Both the position numbers and the translations under genes were made by a program. Below the pieces are notes generated by a model that was given only the letters and a program-made list of their open reading frames with translations, was not told the DNA's origin and did no database searches. A DNA stretch of 64,000 nt from Pseudomonadales bacterium (GTDB lineage: Bacteria; Pseudomonadota; Gammaproteobacteria; Pseudomonadales; Azotimanducaceae), in the NCBI GenBank assembly GCA_017642855.1, contig JAEPOO010000001.1, positions 124,001 through 188,000 of the forward strand. The letters are read 5' to 3'. Positions within the stretch are counted from its first letter, which is position 1. Each line of letters opens with the position of its first letter. Positions 17,700 through 25,641 of this stretch are shown here, piece by piece.

Positions 17700-18067
17700 C
17701 GGATTCACGCAACGAAGCTCTATAACCGACACGTGTTTGTCTTGCGAGCCGGTAAGCGATTGGCACGTGTCCATAAGGTGACCCAGACGTTCCCGGCAGG
17801 AAATCTTGAGCAACCGCAGATGATAGGCGAGTGAGATCATTCTTACGCCATCTTGAGGCTGCAGGAGATCTGGTGGTCCCCCCTTTTTAGTGGAGTAAGC
17901 AGATGGATCCTGCCGGACCGTTGCAGTGAGCGCCTAAAAGCAGGGCGCGGCGTATGCAGGGATGATCCAAATACTAACTGCCTGCCATGACGCAGAGTGA
18001 GGCGTTCTGCCATGCCAACGCCCAGCAATGTGCCTTCAGCGAGTGCTCTCAGGCGAAGGCAGGTTTG
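17700..18067. other. 368-base interval without a recognised gene
   Basis: Between convergent purC and msrA. The only regular structure I see is an inverted repeat GACACGTG at 17728-17735 and CACGTGTC at 17764-17771 with a 28-base loop, which could fold as an RNA hairpin. A short minus-strand frame at 17843-18028 has a biased Arg/Leu/Ser composition without family similarity and no good ribosome binding site. No terminator, tRNA or known RNA motif is apparent. Confidence 0.4.
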
Positions 18068-18703
18068 TCAGTCGCGGTAACAGACGCCTGTACCACCAAG
18101 TCCGCAGTAGCCGTTGGGTACCTTGGCAAGGTACTGCTGGTGATAATGTTCTGCATAGTAAAAGTCAGGCGCACGAATGACCTCAGTGGTGATGGCTGGG
18201 TAACCTTTCTTGGCCAGTTTTGCCTGGAAGACTTCCAGGCTTGCGTCAGCCTGGTTTTGTTGCTCGCTTGAGTAGGTATAAATACCGGATCGGTACTGGG
18301 TGCCCATGTCGTTACCCTGCCGCATACCCTGGGTAGGATCGTGACTGTCCCAGAAAACCTCGAGTAGGTCCTGGTAAGAAACGATCGAAGGATCAAATAC
18401 CACCAGTACCACTTCATTGTGGCCAGTCATGCCTGAGCAGACTTCTTCATAACTCGGGTTCGGGGTGATACCCGCAGCATATCCCGCGGCTGTGACAAAG
18501 ACGCCTTCTCGCTCCCAGAAGCGGCGCTCGGCACCCCAGAAGCAACCCATGCCGAACATGGCCTGTTCCAGGTGTTTGGGGAATGGACCCTTCATGGGAT
18601 TGCCGTTCACGAAATGTGTTTCAGGCACGGGCATTGCTTCGGCACGACCGGGTAGGGCGGTATCGGAATTTGGCATTTCCAGTTTCTTTGTAAATAGTCC
18701 CAT
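18068..18703 (-). CDS. msrA: peptide methionine sulfoxide reductase MsrA
   Basis: A 211-residue enzyme that reduces methionine-S-sulfoxide in proteins. The catalytic motif [13 protein letters not shown] lies at about 51-63 with Cys54. Two resolving cysteines are near the C-terminus ([15 protein letters not shown]). The [20 protein letters not shown] block is conserved. The start at 18703 has AAGGAG seven bases upstream; the frame can be extended further upstream but that part would overlap the divergent lyase gene and lacks similarity. Its neighbour, a C-S lyase, also acts on sulfur amino acids. Confidence 0.96.
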   Translation of the reverse strand: MGLFTKKLEMPNSDTALPGRAEAMPVPETHFVNGNPMKGPFPKHLEQAMFGMGCFWGAERRFWEREGVFVTAAGYAAGITPNPSYEEVCSGMTGHNEVVLVVFDPSIVSYQDLLEVFWDSHDPTQGMRQGNDMGTQYRSGIYTYSSEQQNQADASLEVFQAKLAKKGYPAITTEVIRAPDFYYAEHYHQQYLAKVPNGYCGLGGTGVCYRD

Positions 18704-18747
18704 GGCGCTTCTCCTTGGAGGGGGTCTTCTCACTTGATGGGGGATTA

Positions 18748-18762
18748 TAGCGTGATACGCTA
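18748..18762. promoter_or_regulatory. 15-base palindrome before the C-S lyase gene
   Basis: TAGCGT, GAT, ACGCTA, ending five bases before the ATG at 18768 and lying between the divergent msrA and lyase genes. It could be an operator or a hairpin over the translation start. The binding protein is unknown. Confidence 0.35.
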
Positions 18763-18767
18763 ACGGG

Positions 18768-19883
18768 ATGAGTTTCGATGAAGTCGTTGATCGATCCGGC
18801 AGTGACAGCAGCCGCTGGGGCGGCCGTGGTGATGTGCTGGCGCTCACCATTGGCGATTCCGATTTCCAACTGCCACCGGCTGTTGAAGCCGCGATACGCG
18901 CGAGAATGACTGGCATTCTCGGTTATGACACGGTGCCAGACCGTCTCACGGCAGCCATCTCAGAGCGGCTCAATCGTCTTTACCGCTGGCAGGTGGATCC
19001 TGATTGGTTCTGCTACCTGCCAGGAGTGATCCAGGGCTTGAACTTCAGTTGTCGAGCGTTAACTCAGGATCATGAATCGGTCGTCACGGAAGTACCAGTC
19101 TACTATCCTTTCCTGGATGCACCGCTCAATGCGGGAAGAAAGCGCCATGATCTACCGGCAATTCGGGGCACAAATGGTTGGCAGTTCGACTTTGATGGTT
19201 TTGAGAAGCTGGCGGCGGATGCCAATTGTCGTTTGCTGATGTTGTGCCACCCGCACAATCCACTGGGTAGAATTCTGGATCGTGGGTCACTCGAGCGTAT
19301 CGCCGAAATCTGTACCCGACATGACGTGTTGATCTGCTCTGATGAGATTCATGCCGACATCCTGTTCGATGGCGATGTGCATGTTCCTATGGGAATGATT
19401 GCGCCAGAACGAACGGTGATGTTGACCTCGCCATCCAAAGCGTTTGCCATGAGTGGCCTAGGTGGTGCCTTTGCCATCATCCCGAATATTGAAATTCGCG
19501 AGAAGTTTGAATCCTGGGCGCTGGGCTTGGTGCCGAACATTAGCGTACTGACACTTGCAGCCATGCAGGCTGCCTATTCTGAGTGTGAAGAGTGGCTGTC
19601 TACTGAAGTCGCGTATCTAAAAGACAACAGGGACTATCTGTTTTCTCGCTTCTCAAAATGCTCGAAGCTAAAGGTTCATTTGCCAGAAGCAACCTACTTT
19701 CTTTGGCTGGATTTCAGGGAAACAGGGTGGAACGATCCTTATCAGAAAATTCTGGATCATGGTGTGGAGTTAACGGAGGGGGCAAAGTTCAATGGCCCTG
19801 GATACCTGCGGCTCAATTTTGCCAGTCCGCGCAGCGTTCTGGTTCAAGCCGCAGACAGAATTGAGCGAGCACTGACGGCTTAG
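18768..19883 (+). CDS. PatB/MalY-type cystathionine beta-lyase (class II aminotransferase fold)
   Basis: A 371-residue fold-type I PLP enzyme. [19 protein letters not shown] (about 29-47) is the PatB/MalY N-terminal signature, CHPHNPLGR (160-168) and CSDEIHADI (190-198) contact PLP, and [13 protein letters not shown] (220-232) contains the Schiff-base Lys224. Such enzymes split cystathionine or cysteine conjugates into a thiol, pyruvate and ammonia. It is divergent from msrA with a 64-base gap, so the two may share control. A pure aminotransferase cannot be excluded, but the DSDF motif favours C-S lysis. Confidence 0.85.
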   Translation: MSFDEVVDRSGSDSSRWGGRGDVLALTIGDSDFQLPPAVEAAIRARMTGILGYDTVPDRLTAAISERLNRLYRWQVDPDWFCYLPGVIQGLNFSCRALTQDHESVVTEVPVYYPFLDAPLNAGRKRHDLPAIRGTNGWQFDFDGFEKLAADANCRLLMLCHPHNPLGRILDRGSLERIAEICTRHDVLICSDEIHADILFDGDVHVPMGMIAPERTVMLTSPSKAFAMSGLGGAFAIIPNIEIREKFESWALGLVPNISVLTLAAMQAAYSECEEWLSTEVAYLKDNRDYLFSRFSKCSKLKVHLPEATYFLWLDFRETGWNDPYQKILDHGVELTEGAKFNGPGYLRLNFASPRSVLVQAADRIERALTA

Positions 19884-19917
19884 TCAAAAACAATCAATAG
19901 AGAAAAGGTGAAAAGAG

Positions 19918-20694
19918 ATGGGTGAATTCAGCAGCGTAAGAAAGGAAGGACCACTCACGATCGTGACGATCGAGCGAGCAGAAGTGATGAACTCGCTGCA
20001 TCCGCCCGGGAATAGGGAACTTGCAGAAGTCTTTGATGATTTTGCCGCAGACCCGGATCAATGGGTCGCGATTATCACGGGCGCCGGTGATCGGGCTTTC
20101 AGCGCGGGTAACGATCTCAAATACCAGGCGTCTGGCGGCGATATGAGTGGCCAGCCCGGTTCTGGTTTTGCGGGTCTCACATCAAGATTTGATAATCCCA
20201 AACCGGTGATTGCTGCGGTGAATGGCGTAGCCATGGGTGGCGGATTCGAAATTGCGCTCGCTTGCGATCTGATTATTGCGTCAGAAAACGCCGTGTTTGC
20301 ATTACCAGAACCAAGGGTAGGCCTGGCGGCTCTTGCTGGGGGTATTCACCGATTGCCAAGGGAGATCGGTATGAAGCAGGCCATGGGAATGTTGCTGACG
20401 GGTCGGCGTGTCAGCGCCGAAGAAGGTAAACAGCTTGGTTTTGTGAATGACGTTGTTCCAGAAGGCCAGGCGCTTGAGGGTGCTAAGGCCTGGGCGGCAC
20501 AAATTCTCGAGTGTGCACCACTGTCAGTTCGGGGCAGCAAACAGGCAGCGATGGCAGGCATGGATGCTGATAACCTCGAAGCAGCGATCAAAGGAAAATA
20601 CGATCAGATCACCGCGATGCGTAGCAGCGAAGATTTTGTTGAGGGACCTCTGGCGTTTGCTGAAAAGCGCGCGCCGAATTGGCAAGGTAAGTAA
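19918..20694 (+). CDS. enoyl-CoA hydratase/isomerase family protein
   Basis: A 258-residue crotonase-fold protein. Oxyanion-hole segments GAGDRAFSAGNDLKYQA (about 56-72) and AVNGVAMGGGFEIALACD (about 100-117) are clear, followed by LPEPRVGLAALAGGIHRLPR. The usual catalytic Glu of the second motif is in the region LPEPRVGL; the other catalytic Glu position holds Gly/Phe-Glu (GGFEIAL). It probably acts on 2-enoyl-CoA substrates in fatty acid or amino acid breakdown. It follows the lyase by 34 bases and ends at a shared bidirectional terminator. Confidence 0.88.
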   Translation: MGEFSSVRKEGPLTIVTIERAEVMNSLHPPGNRELAEVFDDFAADPDQWVAIITGAGDRAFSAGNDLKYQASGGDMSGQPGSGFAGLTSRFDNPKPVIAAVNGVAMGGGFEIALACDLIIASENAVFALPEPRVGLAALAGGIHRLPREIGMKQAMGMLLTGRRVSAEEGKQLGFVNDVVPEGQALEGAKAWAAQILECAPLSVRGSKQAAMAGMDADNLEAAIKGKYDQITAMRSSEDFVEGPLAFAEKRAPNWQGK

Positions 20695-20698
20695 CGGT

Positions 20699-20730
20699 AA
20701 GCTGCTGTCAGCAGATCGACAGCAGCTTTT
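20699..20730. terminator. intrinsic terminator between the hydratase and CNBD genes
   Basis: AAGCTGCTGTC at 20699-20709, an eight-base loop, GACAGCAGCTT at 20718-20728, followed by further T. The stem is perfect and also contains the last codons of the minus-strand gene, so it can serve the plus strand and perhaps both. Confidence 0.8.
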
Positions 20731-21169
20731 CTGTAAATCGGTTGTTGGTATCGCGCAGGCTTGTACTAAGCAGCGATGCGATACCCATTAACACTTTGTT
20801 GGCGACCGCGGGCTGCTCCTCATTCAGCTTATTGAAGTCTTCCCGCTTGAGCACAATCAATTTCAGTGCGGTTTTTGCCCGAGCCGTTGCAGAACGGGAC
20901 GCACCATCAATGAGTGACATTTCCCCAACGGATCTACCGGCACCGAGTTTCGCAATGGTGTGTTTCGAGGTGTCGAATTGCTTAATGATTTCAACTTCGC
21001 CGCTTACAATAAAAAACATGTATGCACCATGCGTTCCTTCCTTGAAAACATAGGCGCCAGCGTCGTAGTCGTAGCTGAACATGTACTTCACGATAATCGG
21101 ATAATCAACCTCTTCGAGGAAGTTGAAGACCTCCAATCTGGGAAGGATTTTCTCGATTGTCGAACTCAT
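20708..21169 (-). CDS. cyclic nucleotide-binding domain protein
   Basis: A 153-residue protein, nearly all one cyclic nucleotide-binding domain: GAYVFKEGTHGAYMFFIVSGEVEII (about 36-60), then GAGRSVGEMSLIDGASRSATARA (about 75-97) forming the phosphate-binding cassette. It lacks the helix-turn-helix of Crp-type regulators, so it is probably a signalling partner or an adaptor. I prefer the start at 21169 (MSSTIEKILPR); a longer version from 21265 would overlap the divergent moaB start. The C-terminal codons form part of the terminator hairpin. Confidence 0.8.
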   Translation of the reverse strand: MSSTIEKILPRLEVFNFLEEVDYPIIVKYMFSYDYDAGAYVFKEGTHGAYMFFIVSGEVEIIKQFDTSKHTIAKLGAGRSVGEMSLIDGASRSATARAKTALKLIVLKREDFNKLNEEQPAVANKVLMGIASLLSTSLRDTNNRFTEKLLSIC

Positions 21170-21258
21170 GTACTTAGCTATTTTCTTGTTATACGGCAGG
21201 TTATCATGGCCTTCTTGGTTGGCCTTGGCAAGATCAGCACAGCGCAAGAGGAAAGAAG

Positions 21259-21762
21259 ATGACAAGCGGTTTACAAATTGCCGTGTTAACGGTTTCAGAC
21301 ACTAGGACCCTGGAAAACGATACCTCTGGGCAGTTTCTGTGCGAGGCCCTATCAGAAGAAGGTCATTCTCTGGCAGCACGGCAAATCGAAATTGATGATA
21401 TGTATAAGCTTCGTGCGGCTGTTTCGTCTTGGATTGCTGACGAGGCCATTGAAGTGATTTTAGTGACCGGTGGTACTGGATTTACGACTCGAGACTCCAC
21501 GCCAGAGGCGCTCTCCGTTTTGTTTGATGTGGACATTACGGGGTTCGGAGAACTGTTTCGTCAGTTGTCCTATGAAGACATTGGCACCTCAACAGTCCAA
21601 TCCCGGGCTTTTGCCGGTATCGCGAATAATACGGTGATCTTCTGTATGCCAGGGTCTACCGGTGCCTGTAAAACGGCCTGGAACGGCATTCTAAAGTCAC
21701 AGCTTGATATGGATCATCGCCCCTGTAATTTCGCCGAGCTCATCAAAAAAGGTAGCCACTAA
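21259..21762 (+). CDS. moaB: molybdenum cofactor biosynthesis protein MoaB
   Basis: A 167-residue MoaB/MogA-type protein. The molybdopterin-binding signature VTGGTGFTTRDSTPEAL (about 74-90) and the downstream GSTGACKTAWNGIL block are present. It binds and probably adenylylates molybdopterin in Moco synthesis. Its ATG follows GAGGAAAG. It lies two bases before moeA, consistent with consecutive steps: adenylylation then molybdate insertion. Confidence 0.94.
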   Translation: MTSGLQIAVLTVSDTRTLENDTSGQFLCEALSEEGHSLAARQIEIDDMYKLRAAVSSWIADEAIEVILVTGGTGFTTRDSTPEALSVLFDVDITGFGELFRQLSYEDIGTSTVQSRAFAGIANNTVIFCMPGSTGACKTAWNGILKSQLDMDHRPCNFAELIKKGSH

Positions 21763-21764
21763 TC

Positions 21765-22964
21765 ATGCCTGCACTTCGACCGGTGGATGAGGTCGTTGAC
21801 GAACTGCTTGGCTATGTTGAGGTAACCAGAAAAACTGAATTGAGATCGCTGGACGATGCGCTGAACTGTTGTGTGGCATCTGATATCCAGTCGGAAGTTC
21901 ATGTCCCCCCTCAAGACAACAGTGCTATGGATGGGTATGCCATGGCTTTCTCGGATGCTGAGTTGAATCGCATTTATGAGATCTCTGATCGAATTCCTGC
22001 GGGATATATCGGCAATGCGCTTGTGCCCGGCACGCTGGCGAGGATTTTCACTGGCGCATCGATTCCTGCCGGTGCGGATACGGTAGTGATGCAGGAAAAT
22101 ACGAAGCAGATTGATGATGGTATTGAATTGACCCAATTGCCGCGTGATGGGGAAAACGTTCGTCGCCAGGGCCAAGACATCGAGCAGGGTGCAACGATTG
22201 TAAAAGGCGGTGATCGGTTAACCGCGAAAACCCTCGGTTTGGTCGCGTCTGTAGGGGTTTCTAAGCTGGAAGTTAAAACGCCACTCAAGGTGGCCATCAT
22301 GTCCACAGGCGATGAATTGGTGGAGCCGGGGGAAGCGATTTCGCCAGGACAAATCTATAACTCCAACCGCTTCGCCCTGGCTGGCATGCTGAAGACCTTA
22401 GGTTTCGACGTGCTGGACCTTGGCATCGTTGAAGATACAAGAGAAGCGACTCTGGCAGCGCTGGAGCGTGCCGCAGAACAGGCAGATCTGATCCTGACGT
22501 CCGGTGGCGTGTCCGTTGGTGAAGAAGATCACGTGAAAGGTGCTGTGGAAACCCTAGGTCGTCTGGATGTCTGGAAAATGGCAATTAAACCCGGCAAACC
22601 CCTGGCCTATGGCAATGTTAAGGGCACGCCGATCTTTGGATTACCAGGGAATCCGGTATCGACCTATGTCACTTTTCATGTGGTCGCGCGAACCTATCTC
22701 CTGGCCATGCAGGGTTTCAGCAAGGTGCAACCTGATGTTTACACGGTACGCTCTGCCTTCGACTTTAGTGGTGGTGGACGTCGCGAATATCTCAGGGTGA
22801 AGCTGCACAATCGTGACGGGGCGACTTACGCAGAGAGATTTTCTAACCAGGGCTCAGGTATTATGACCTCAGTAGTCTGGGCTGACGCACTGGCCGTTGC
22901 GGAGGTCGGCCAGCAGATTCATCCAGGCGACGCGCTCACCGTATTACCTCTGACTGGGCTTTAG
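21765..22964 (+). CDS. moeA: molybdopterin molybdenumtransferase MoeA
   Basis: A 399-residue MoeA with the conserved order: VPPQDNSAMDGYAM (about 45-58), IFTGASIPAGADTVVMQE, then STGDELVEPG and LTSGGVSVGEEDHVKGA in the molybdopterin-binding domain, then FGLPGNPVSTYVTF near 285-298. It inserts molybdate into adenylylated molybdopterin. It directly follows moaB and is followed nine bases later by a small membrane protein gene, so the transcript may contain more than Moco genes. Confidence 0.97.
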   Translation: MPALRPVDEVVDELLGYVEVTRKTELRSLDDALNCCVASDIQSEVHVPPQDNSAMDGYAMAFSDAELNRIYEISDRIPAGYIGNALVPGTLARIFTGASIPAGADTVVMQENTKQIDDGIELTQLPRDGENVRRQGQDIEQGATIVKGGDRLTAKTLGLVASVGVSKLEVKTPLKVAIMSTGDELVEPGEAISPGQIYNSNRFALAGMLKTLGFDVLDLGIVEDTREATLAALERAAEQADLILTSGGVSVGEEDHVKGAVETLGRLDVWKMAIKPGKPLAYGNVKGTPIFGLPGNPVSTYVTFHVVARTYLLAMQGFSKVQPDVYTVRSAFDFSGGGRREYLRVKLHNRDGATYAERFSNQGSGIMTSVVWADALAVAEVGQQIHPGDALTVLPLTGL

Positions 22965-22975
22965 GCGGAGAAAAC

Positions 22976-23155
22976 ATGGGACTCATCGTACTCAGCACAA
23001 TACTCTCGATCATCCTGGGCAGCTGCGCCTGGCTGGTAATTGGCGATAAGTTCCCGTTGAACGAAGAACGGAAATGGCCTGCGGCAAACAACATCTTCAT
23101 TTATGCGGTTTGTCTTCTTCTGCCTGTTTATCTGTTTATCTTTTTTACCTTCTGA
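22976..23155 (+). CDS. 59-residue two-helix membrane protein
   Basis: ATG 22976 follows GGCGGAG by five bases and starts a 59-codon frame ending in TGA at 23153. The product has a first membrane segment (about residues 2-22, LIVLSTILSIILGSCAWLVI), a polar turn with KFPLNEERKWP, and a second segment (about 40-59) that reaches the C-terminus, giving a hairpin with a charged loop. It fits between moeA and the methyltransferase with operon-like spacing. I do not know the family. The composition and a proper ribosome binding site argue that it is real. Confidence 0.7.
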   Translation: MGLIVLSTILSIILGSCAWLVIGDKFPLNEERKWPAANNIFIYAVCLLLPVYLFIFFTF

Positions 23156-23170
23156 TGTGGACCATAGATT

Positions 23171-23782
23171 ATGGAACTTCCTCTCGATATTAATGGGGTG
23201 AAAGGCTTTCTGGACCCTGAAGAAGGCAAAGCGCTATATGAGTACTGCCTCGTCGCCGCTGAGGTTGGTCCCTGCCTTGAAGTAGGCAGCTATTGCGGCA
23301 AGTCAACGGTTTACCTCGGCGAGGCCTGCCGCAGCGCGAGTGTGACGTTGTTTGCAGTCGATCATCATCGCGGGTCCGAAGAGCACCAGCCTGGAGAGGA
23401 ATATCATGATCAGGCGCTGTTCGATGACTCAGCAGGGCTGATGGATTCTTTTCGGGAATTTCGCGCCACCATGCGTCAGGCAGACCTGGAAGAGGTTGTC
23501 GTACCTATCGTCGCACCCTCCCTGGTGGCTGCACAGGACTGGCGCACGCCGTTAGGCATGGTGTTCATCGACGGCGGACATTCACTTGAAGCAGCGATGA
23601 TCGATTATCGAAGCTGGGCATCGCACATTGTGCCCGGCGGTGTGTTGGCCATTCACGACATCTTTCCTGATCCTGCCGACGGCGGACAGGCGCCCTATGA
23701 GATTTTTAAGCTCGCGCTCTCATCGGGATTGTTTGAGGAAGTGGAGCGTGTGAAAACGCTGGGTTTGCTTCGCCGAATCTAG
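23171..23782 (+). CDS. class I SAM-dependent methyltransferase (Methyltransf_24-like)
   Basis: A 203-residue protein with CLEVGSYCGKSTVYLGEA (about 37-54) as the SAM-binding loop, acidic AVDHHRG at the end of strand 2, and VFIDGGHSLEAAMIDYRSW near 137-155. GGVLAIHDIFPDPADGGQAPYEIF resembles the Methyltransf_24 family often found with glycan or secondary metabolism genes. The substrate is unknown. It is the last plus-strand gene of this block and is convergent with the toroid gene. Confidence 0.82.
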   Translation: MELPLDINGVKGFLDPEEGKALYEYCLVAAEVGPCLEVGSYCGKSTVYLGEACRSASVTLFAVDHHRGSEEHQPGEEYHDQALFDDSAGLMDSFREFRATMRQADLEEVVVPIVAPSLVAAQDWRTPLGMVFIDGGHSLEAAMIDYRSWASHIVPGGVLAIHDIFPDPADGGQAPYEIFKLALSSGLFEEVERVKTLGLLRRI

Positions 23783-23790
23783 ATGTGTTT

Positions 23791-24864
23791 CTAACCCGGG
23801 GTATTCATGCTGGTGGTGCTTGATCCGGTGTTGACGATAAGCTCCTGTCGAAACAGGTGAGCGGCGCCGGTTTTATTGGAAAGCGCATCCGCTGCCATCA
23901 GTACAGCACCTGCGGTCCAGGTCGGTTTCTCCAGCGGCCACAAAGCGTCATCTCGATGGACGTAGCCAGTCCAGTAAGAGCCATCGTCATCCCTGAATTG
24001 ATGTAACCAACTGAACAGGTTGACCGCCTGCTGATATTGGCCCGCGGCTAGCAGAGACATCACCAGCTCACAGGATTCCGCAACCGTGACCCACGGTTCA
24101 TCGTTCACACAAACACAGCCCAGGTCGGAAACGACAAACTCATGCCAACGTGAATGCAGGTGTTGTTTCGCAGCCGAGCCTTGAATGACATTGGTCAGAA
24201 CAGGGTAGAACCAATCCATAGCGAATCGGCTCTTTGAATCCCAGGTTCGATCAAATACTTCCGGATGATTGCCGATGGCGTGACCGAGTCGGGTTCGGGC
24301 CAGCGCCCAGTGAGGAACTTCCTGATCGAGTGTTGTTGCGATGTTCAGTGCACATTCCAGAGACTTGTAGATGCTTGAGCATCCGGTAACCAGGGAGTCT
24401 TCACGAATCCCAAGGGTCGTATCTTCGCACCAGTAAATCTGGCCCTCAGGACCCTGCAACCTCAGTACAAATTCAATTGCGCCGGAAACTGTGTCCCACA
24501 TCTCCTCCAGGAATGCTTTGTCATCAGAGATCAGGTGGTACTGCCAGACGCCAGTCGCGATGTAGGCGACGAAGTTAGATTCGGCGCGTGTTCCATCTTC
24601 GACCTCACCGTCTTTGTAGGCAGCCAGCCAGCTGCCGTTTGGCAGTTGGTTGTCCTTAAGCCATCGGTATGCCGCTTTCGCCTCGTCGAACCGACCTCCA
24701 ATGGCAAGACCCATAGCGGACTCGATGTGATCCCATGGATCCATAGGTCCGCCTTCAAACCAGGGGATGGCACCATCTGCATCCTGGGTGCGGACAATGT
24801 AATCAACCGTGCCCGTGAAATATTCTTCCGGGAAAAAGCCCATGGAGACATAGAGTTGCGTCAT
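23791..24864 (-). CDS. alpha/alpha-toroid enzyme (terpenoid cyclase/glycosidase-like), function unknown
   Basis: A 357-residue protein with repeated helical pairs: QDADGAIPWFEGG, WLKDNQLPNGSW, NFVAYIATGVWQYH, WLHQFRDDDGSYWTGYV. The recurring Asp-Gly-(Ala/Ser)-x-(Pro/Tyr)-Trp turns are typical of alpha/alpha toroids, found in prenyltransferases, terpene cyclases and six-hairpin glycosidases. Homologues are often labelled prenyltransferase, without support here. It overlaps the upstream methyltransferase by an ATGA junction and forms an operon with it and a GT4 glycosyltransferase, which makes a role in processing a methylated saccharide plausible. Confidence 0.65.
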   Translation of the reverse strand: MTQLYVSMGFFPEEYFTGTVDYIVRTQDADGAIPWFEGGPMDPWDHIESAMGLAIGGRFDEAKAAYRWLKDNQLPNGSWLAAYKDGEVEDGTRAESNFVAYIATGVWQYHLISDDKAFLEEMWDTVSGAIEFVLRLQGPEGQIYWCEDTTLGIREDSLVTGCSSIYKSLECALNIATTLDQEVPHWALARTRLGHAIGNHPEVFDRTWDSKSRFAMDWFYPVLTNVIQGSAAKQHLHSRWHEFVVSDLGCVCVNDEPWVTVAESCELVMSLLAAGQYQQAVNLFSWLHQFRDDDGSYWTGYVHRDDALWPLEKPTWTAGAVLMAADALSNKTGAAHLFRQELIVNTGSSTTSMNTPG

Positions 24865-25619
24865 GACGGATCACCACTTTCCGTGTCCGTTTTCGAGCAG
24901 TGGGTTTTCACAAAATACATCACCACACTTTTGCCCATGATGGGGTTCAACAGCCAATCGAGCCATCGAGTAATTCTTGGTTGTTGCATCAGATCCCAGG
25001 TCAGAAACCTGTGATACATATCAACGATGGCAGCCTGGGGCTGATCATCGCCACGCCAGAACATGCACTTTAACCACCAGTAGGGCACGTGCAACGAATG
25101 TGCGTGATGTTTGTCGTATCGGATGAAGCCAGCAGATTCGACATCTTGTTTCAGTTCACCGGCATCGAAGATTCGAATATGGCCACCTTCAACCTCATGG
25201 TAGGCATCGCTGAGTTGCCAGCACACCCATTCCGGAAAGTAGCGGGGTACGCTGATCGCAGCTATACCGCCGGTTTTCAGAACTCTGGCGATTTCCTCGA
25301 TGACGCCCCGGTAGTTGGGGATATGTTCCAGAACTTCAGAGCAGATGATCTTGTCGAATGATTCATCTTCGAAAGGCAGGTGTTCGCCGTTGGCAACGGA
25401 TATGACCAGACTTTTCTTGTCGTTCTCCGGTTCGACAAACTGCTCGAATCGTTCCTTGGTTGTCTTAAGGTCTTTGAGGGAAAGATCGATGCCGACCGCT
25501 TCAAGATTTTTAACCATGTAGGCGGAAATTGCGTGTCTGCCTTCGCCACAGCCAAGGTCAAGTATGCGCTCGTCGGCACTGAGTTTCATGCGATCAAAGT
25601 CAATGGTTTGGAGAGCCAT
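24861..25619 (-). CDS. class I SAM-dependent methyltransferase
   Basis: A 252-residue methyltransferase (UbiE/Methyltransf_11 type). Motif I ILDLGCGEGRHAI lies at 19-31, motif post-I AVGIDLS near 40, and FDKIICSEVLEHIPNY near 93-108 is motif II. The ATG at 25619 has AGGA seven bases upstream; a TTG at 25700 would overlap the upstream glycosyltransferase by 59 bases and is less likely. It lies between the GT4 gene (23 bases) and the toroid gene (4-base overlap), so it probably methylates the same glycan product. Confidence 0.85.
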   Translation of the reverse strand: MALQTIDFDRMKLSADERILDLGCGEGRHAISAYMVKNLEAVGIDLSLKDLKTTKERFEQFVEPENDKKSLVISVANGEHLPFEDESFDKIICSEVLEHIPNYRGVIEEIARVLKTGGIAAISVPRYFPEWVCWQLSDAYHEVEGGHIRIFDAGELKQDVESAGFIRYDKHHAHSLHVPYWWLKCMFWRGDDQPQAAIVDMYHRFLTWDLMQQPRITRWLDWLLNPIMGKSVVMYFVKTHCSKTDTESGDPS

Positions 25620-25641
25620 CAGCGTGTCCTGCGAAAAATCA

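Noticed and set aside
17843..18028. Short minus-strand protein (61 codons)
   Set aside because: Arg/Ser/Leu-biased composition, no ribosome binding site, no family similarity; likely chance frame.
18704..18916. N-terminal extension of MsrA
   Set aside because: It overlaps the divergent lyase coding region and lacks a domain; the ATG at 18703 has an AAGGAG site.
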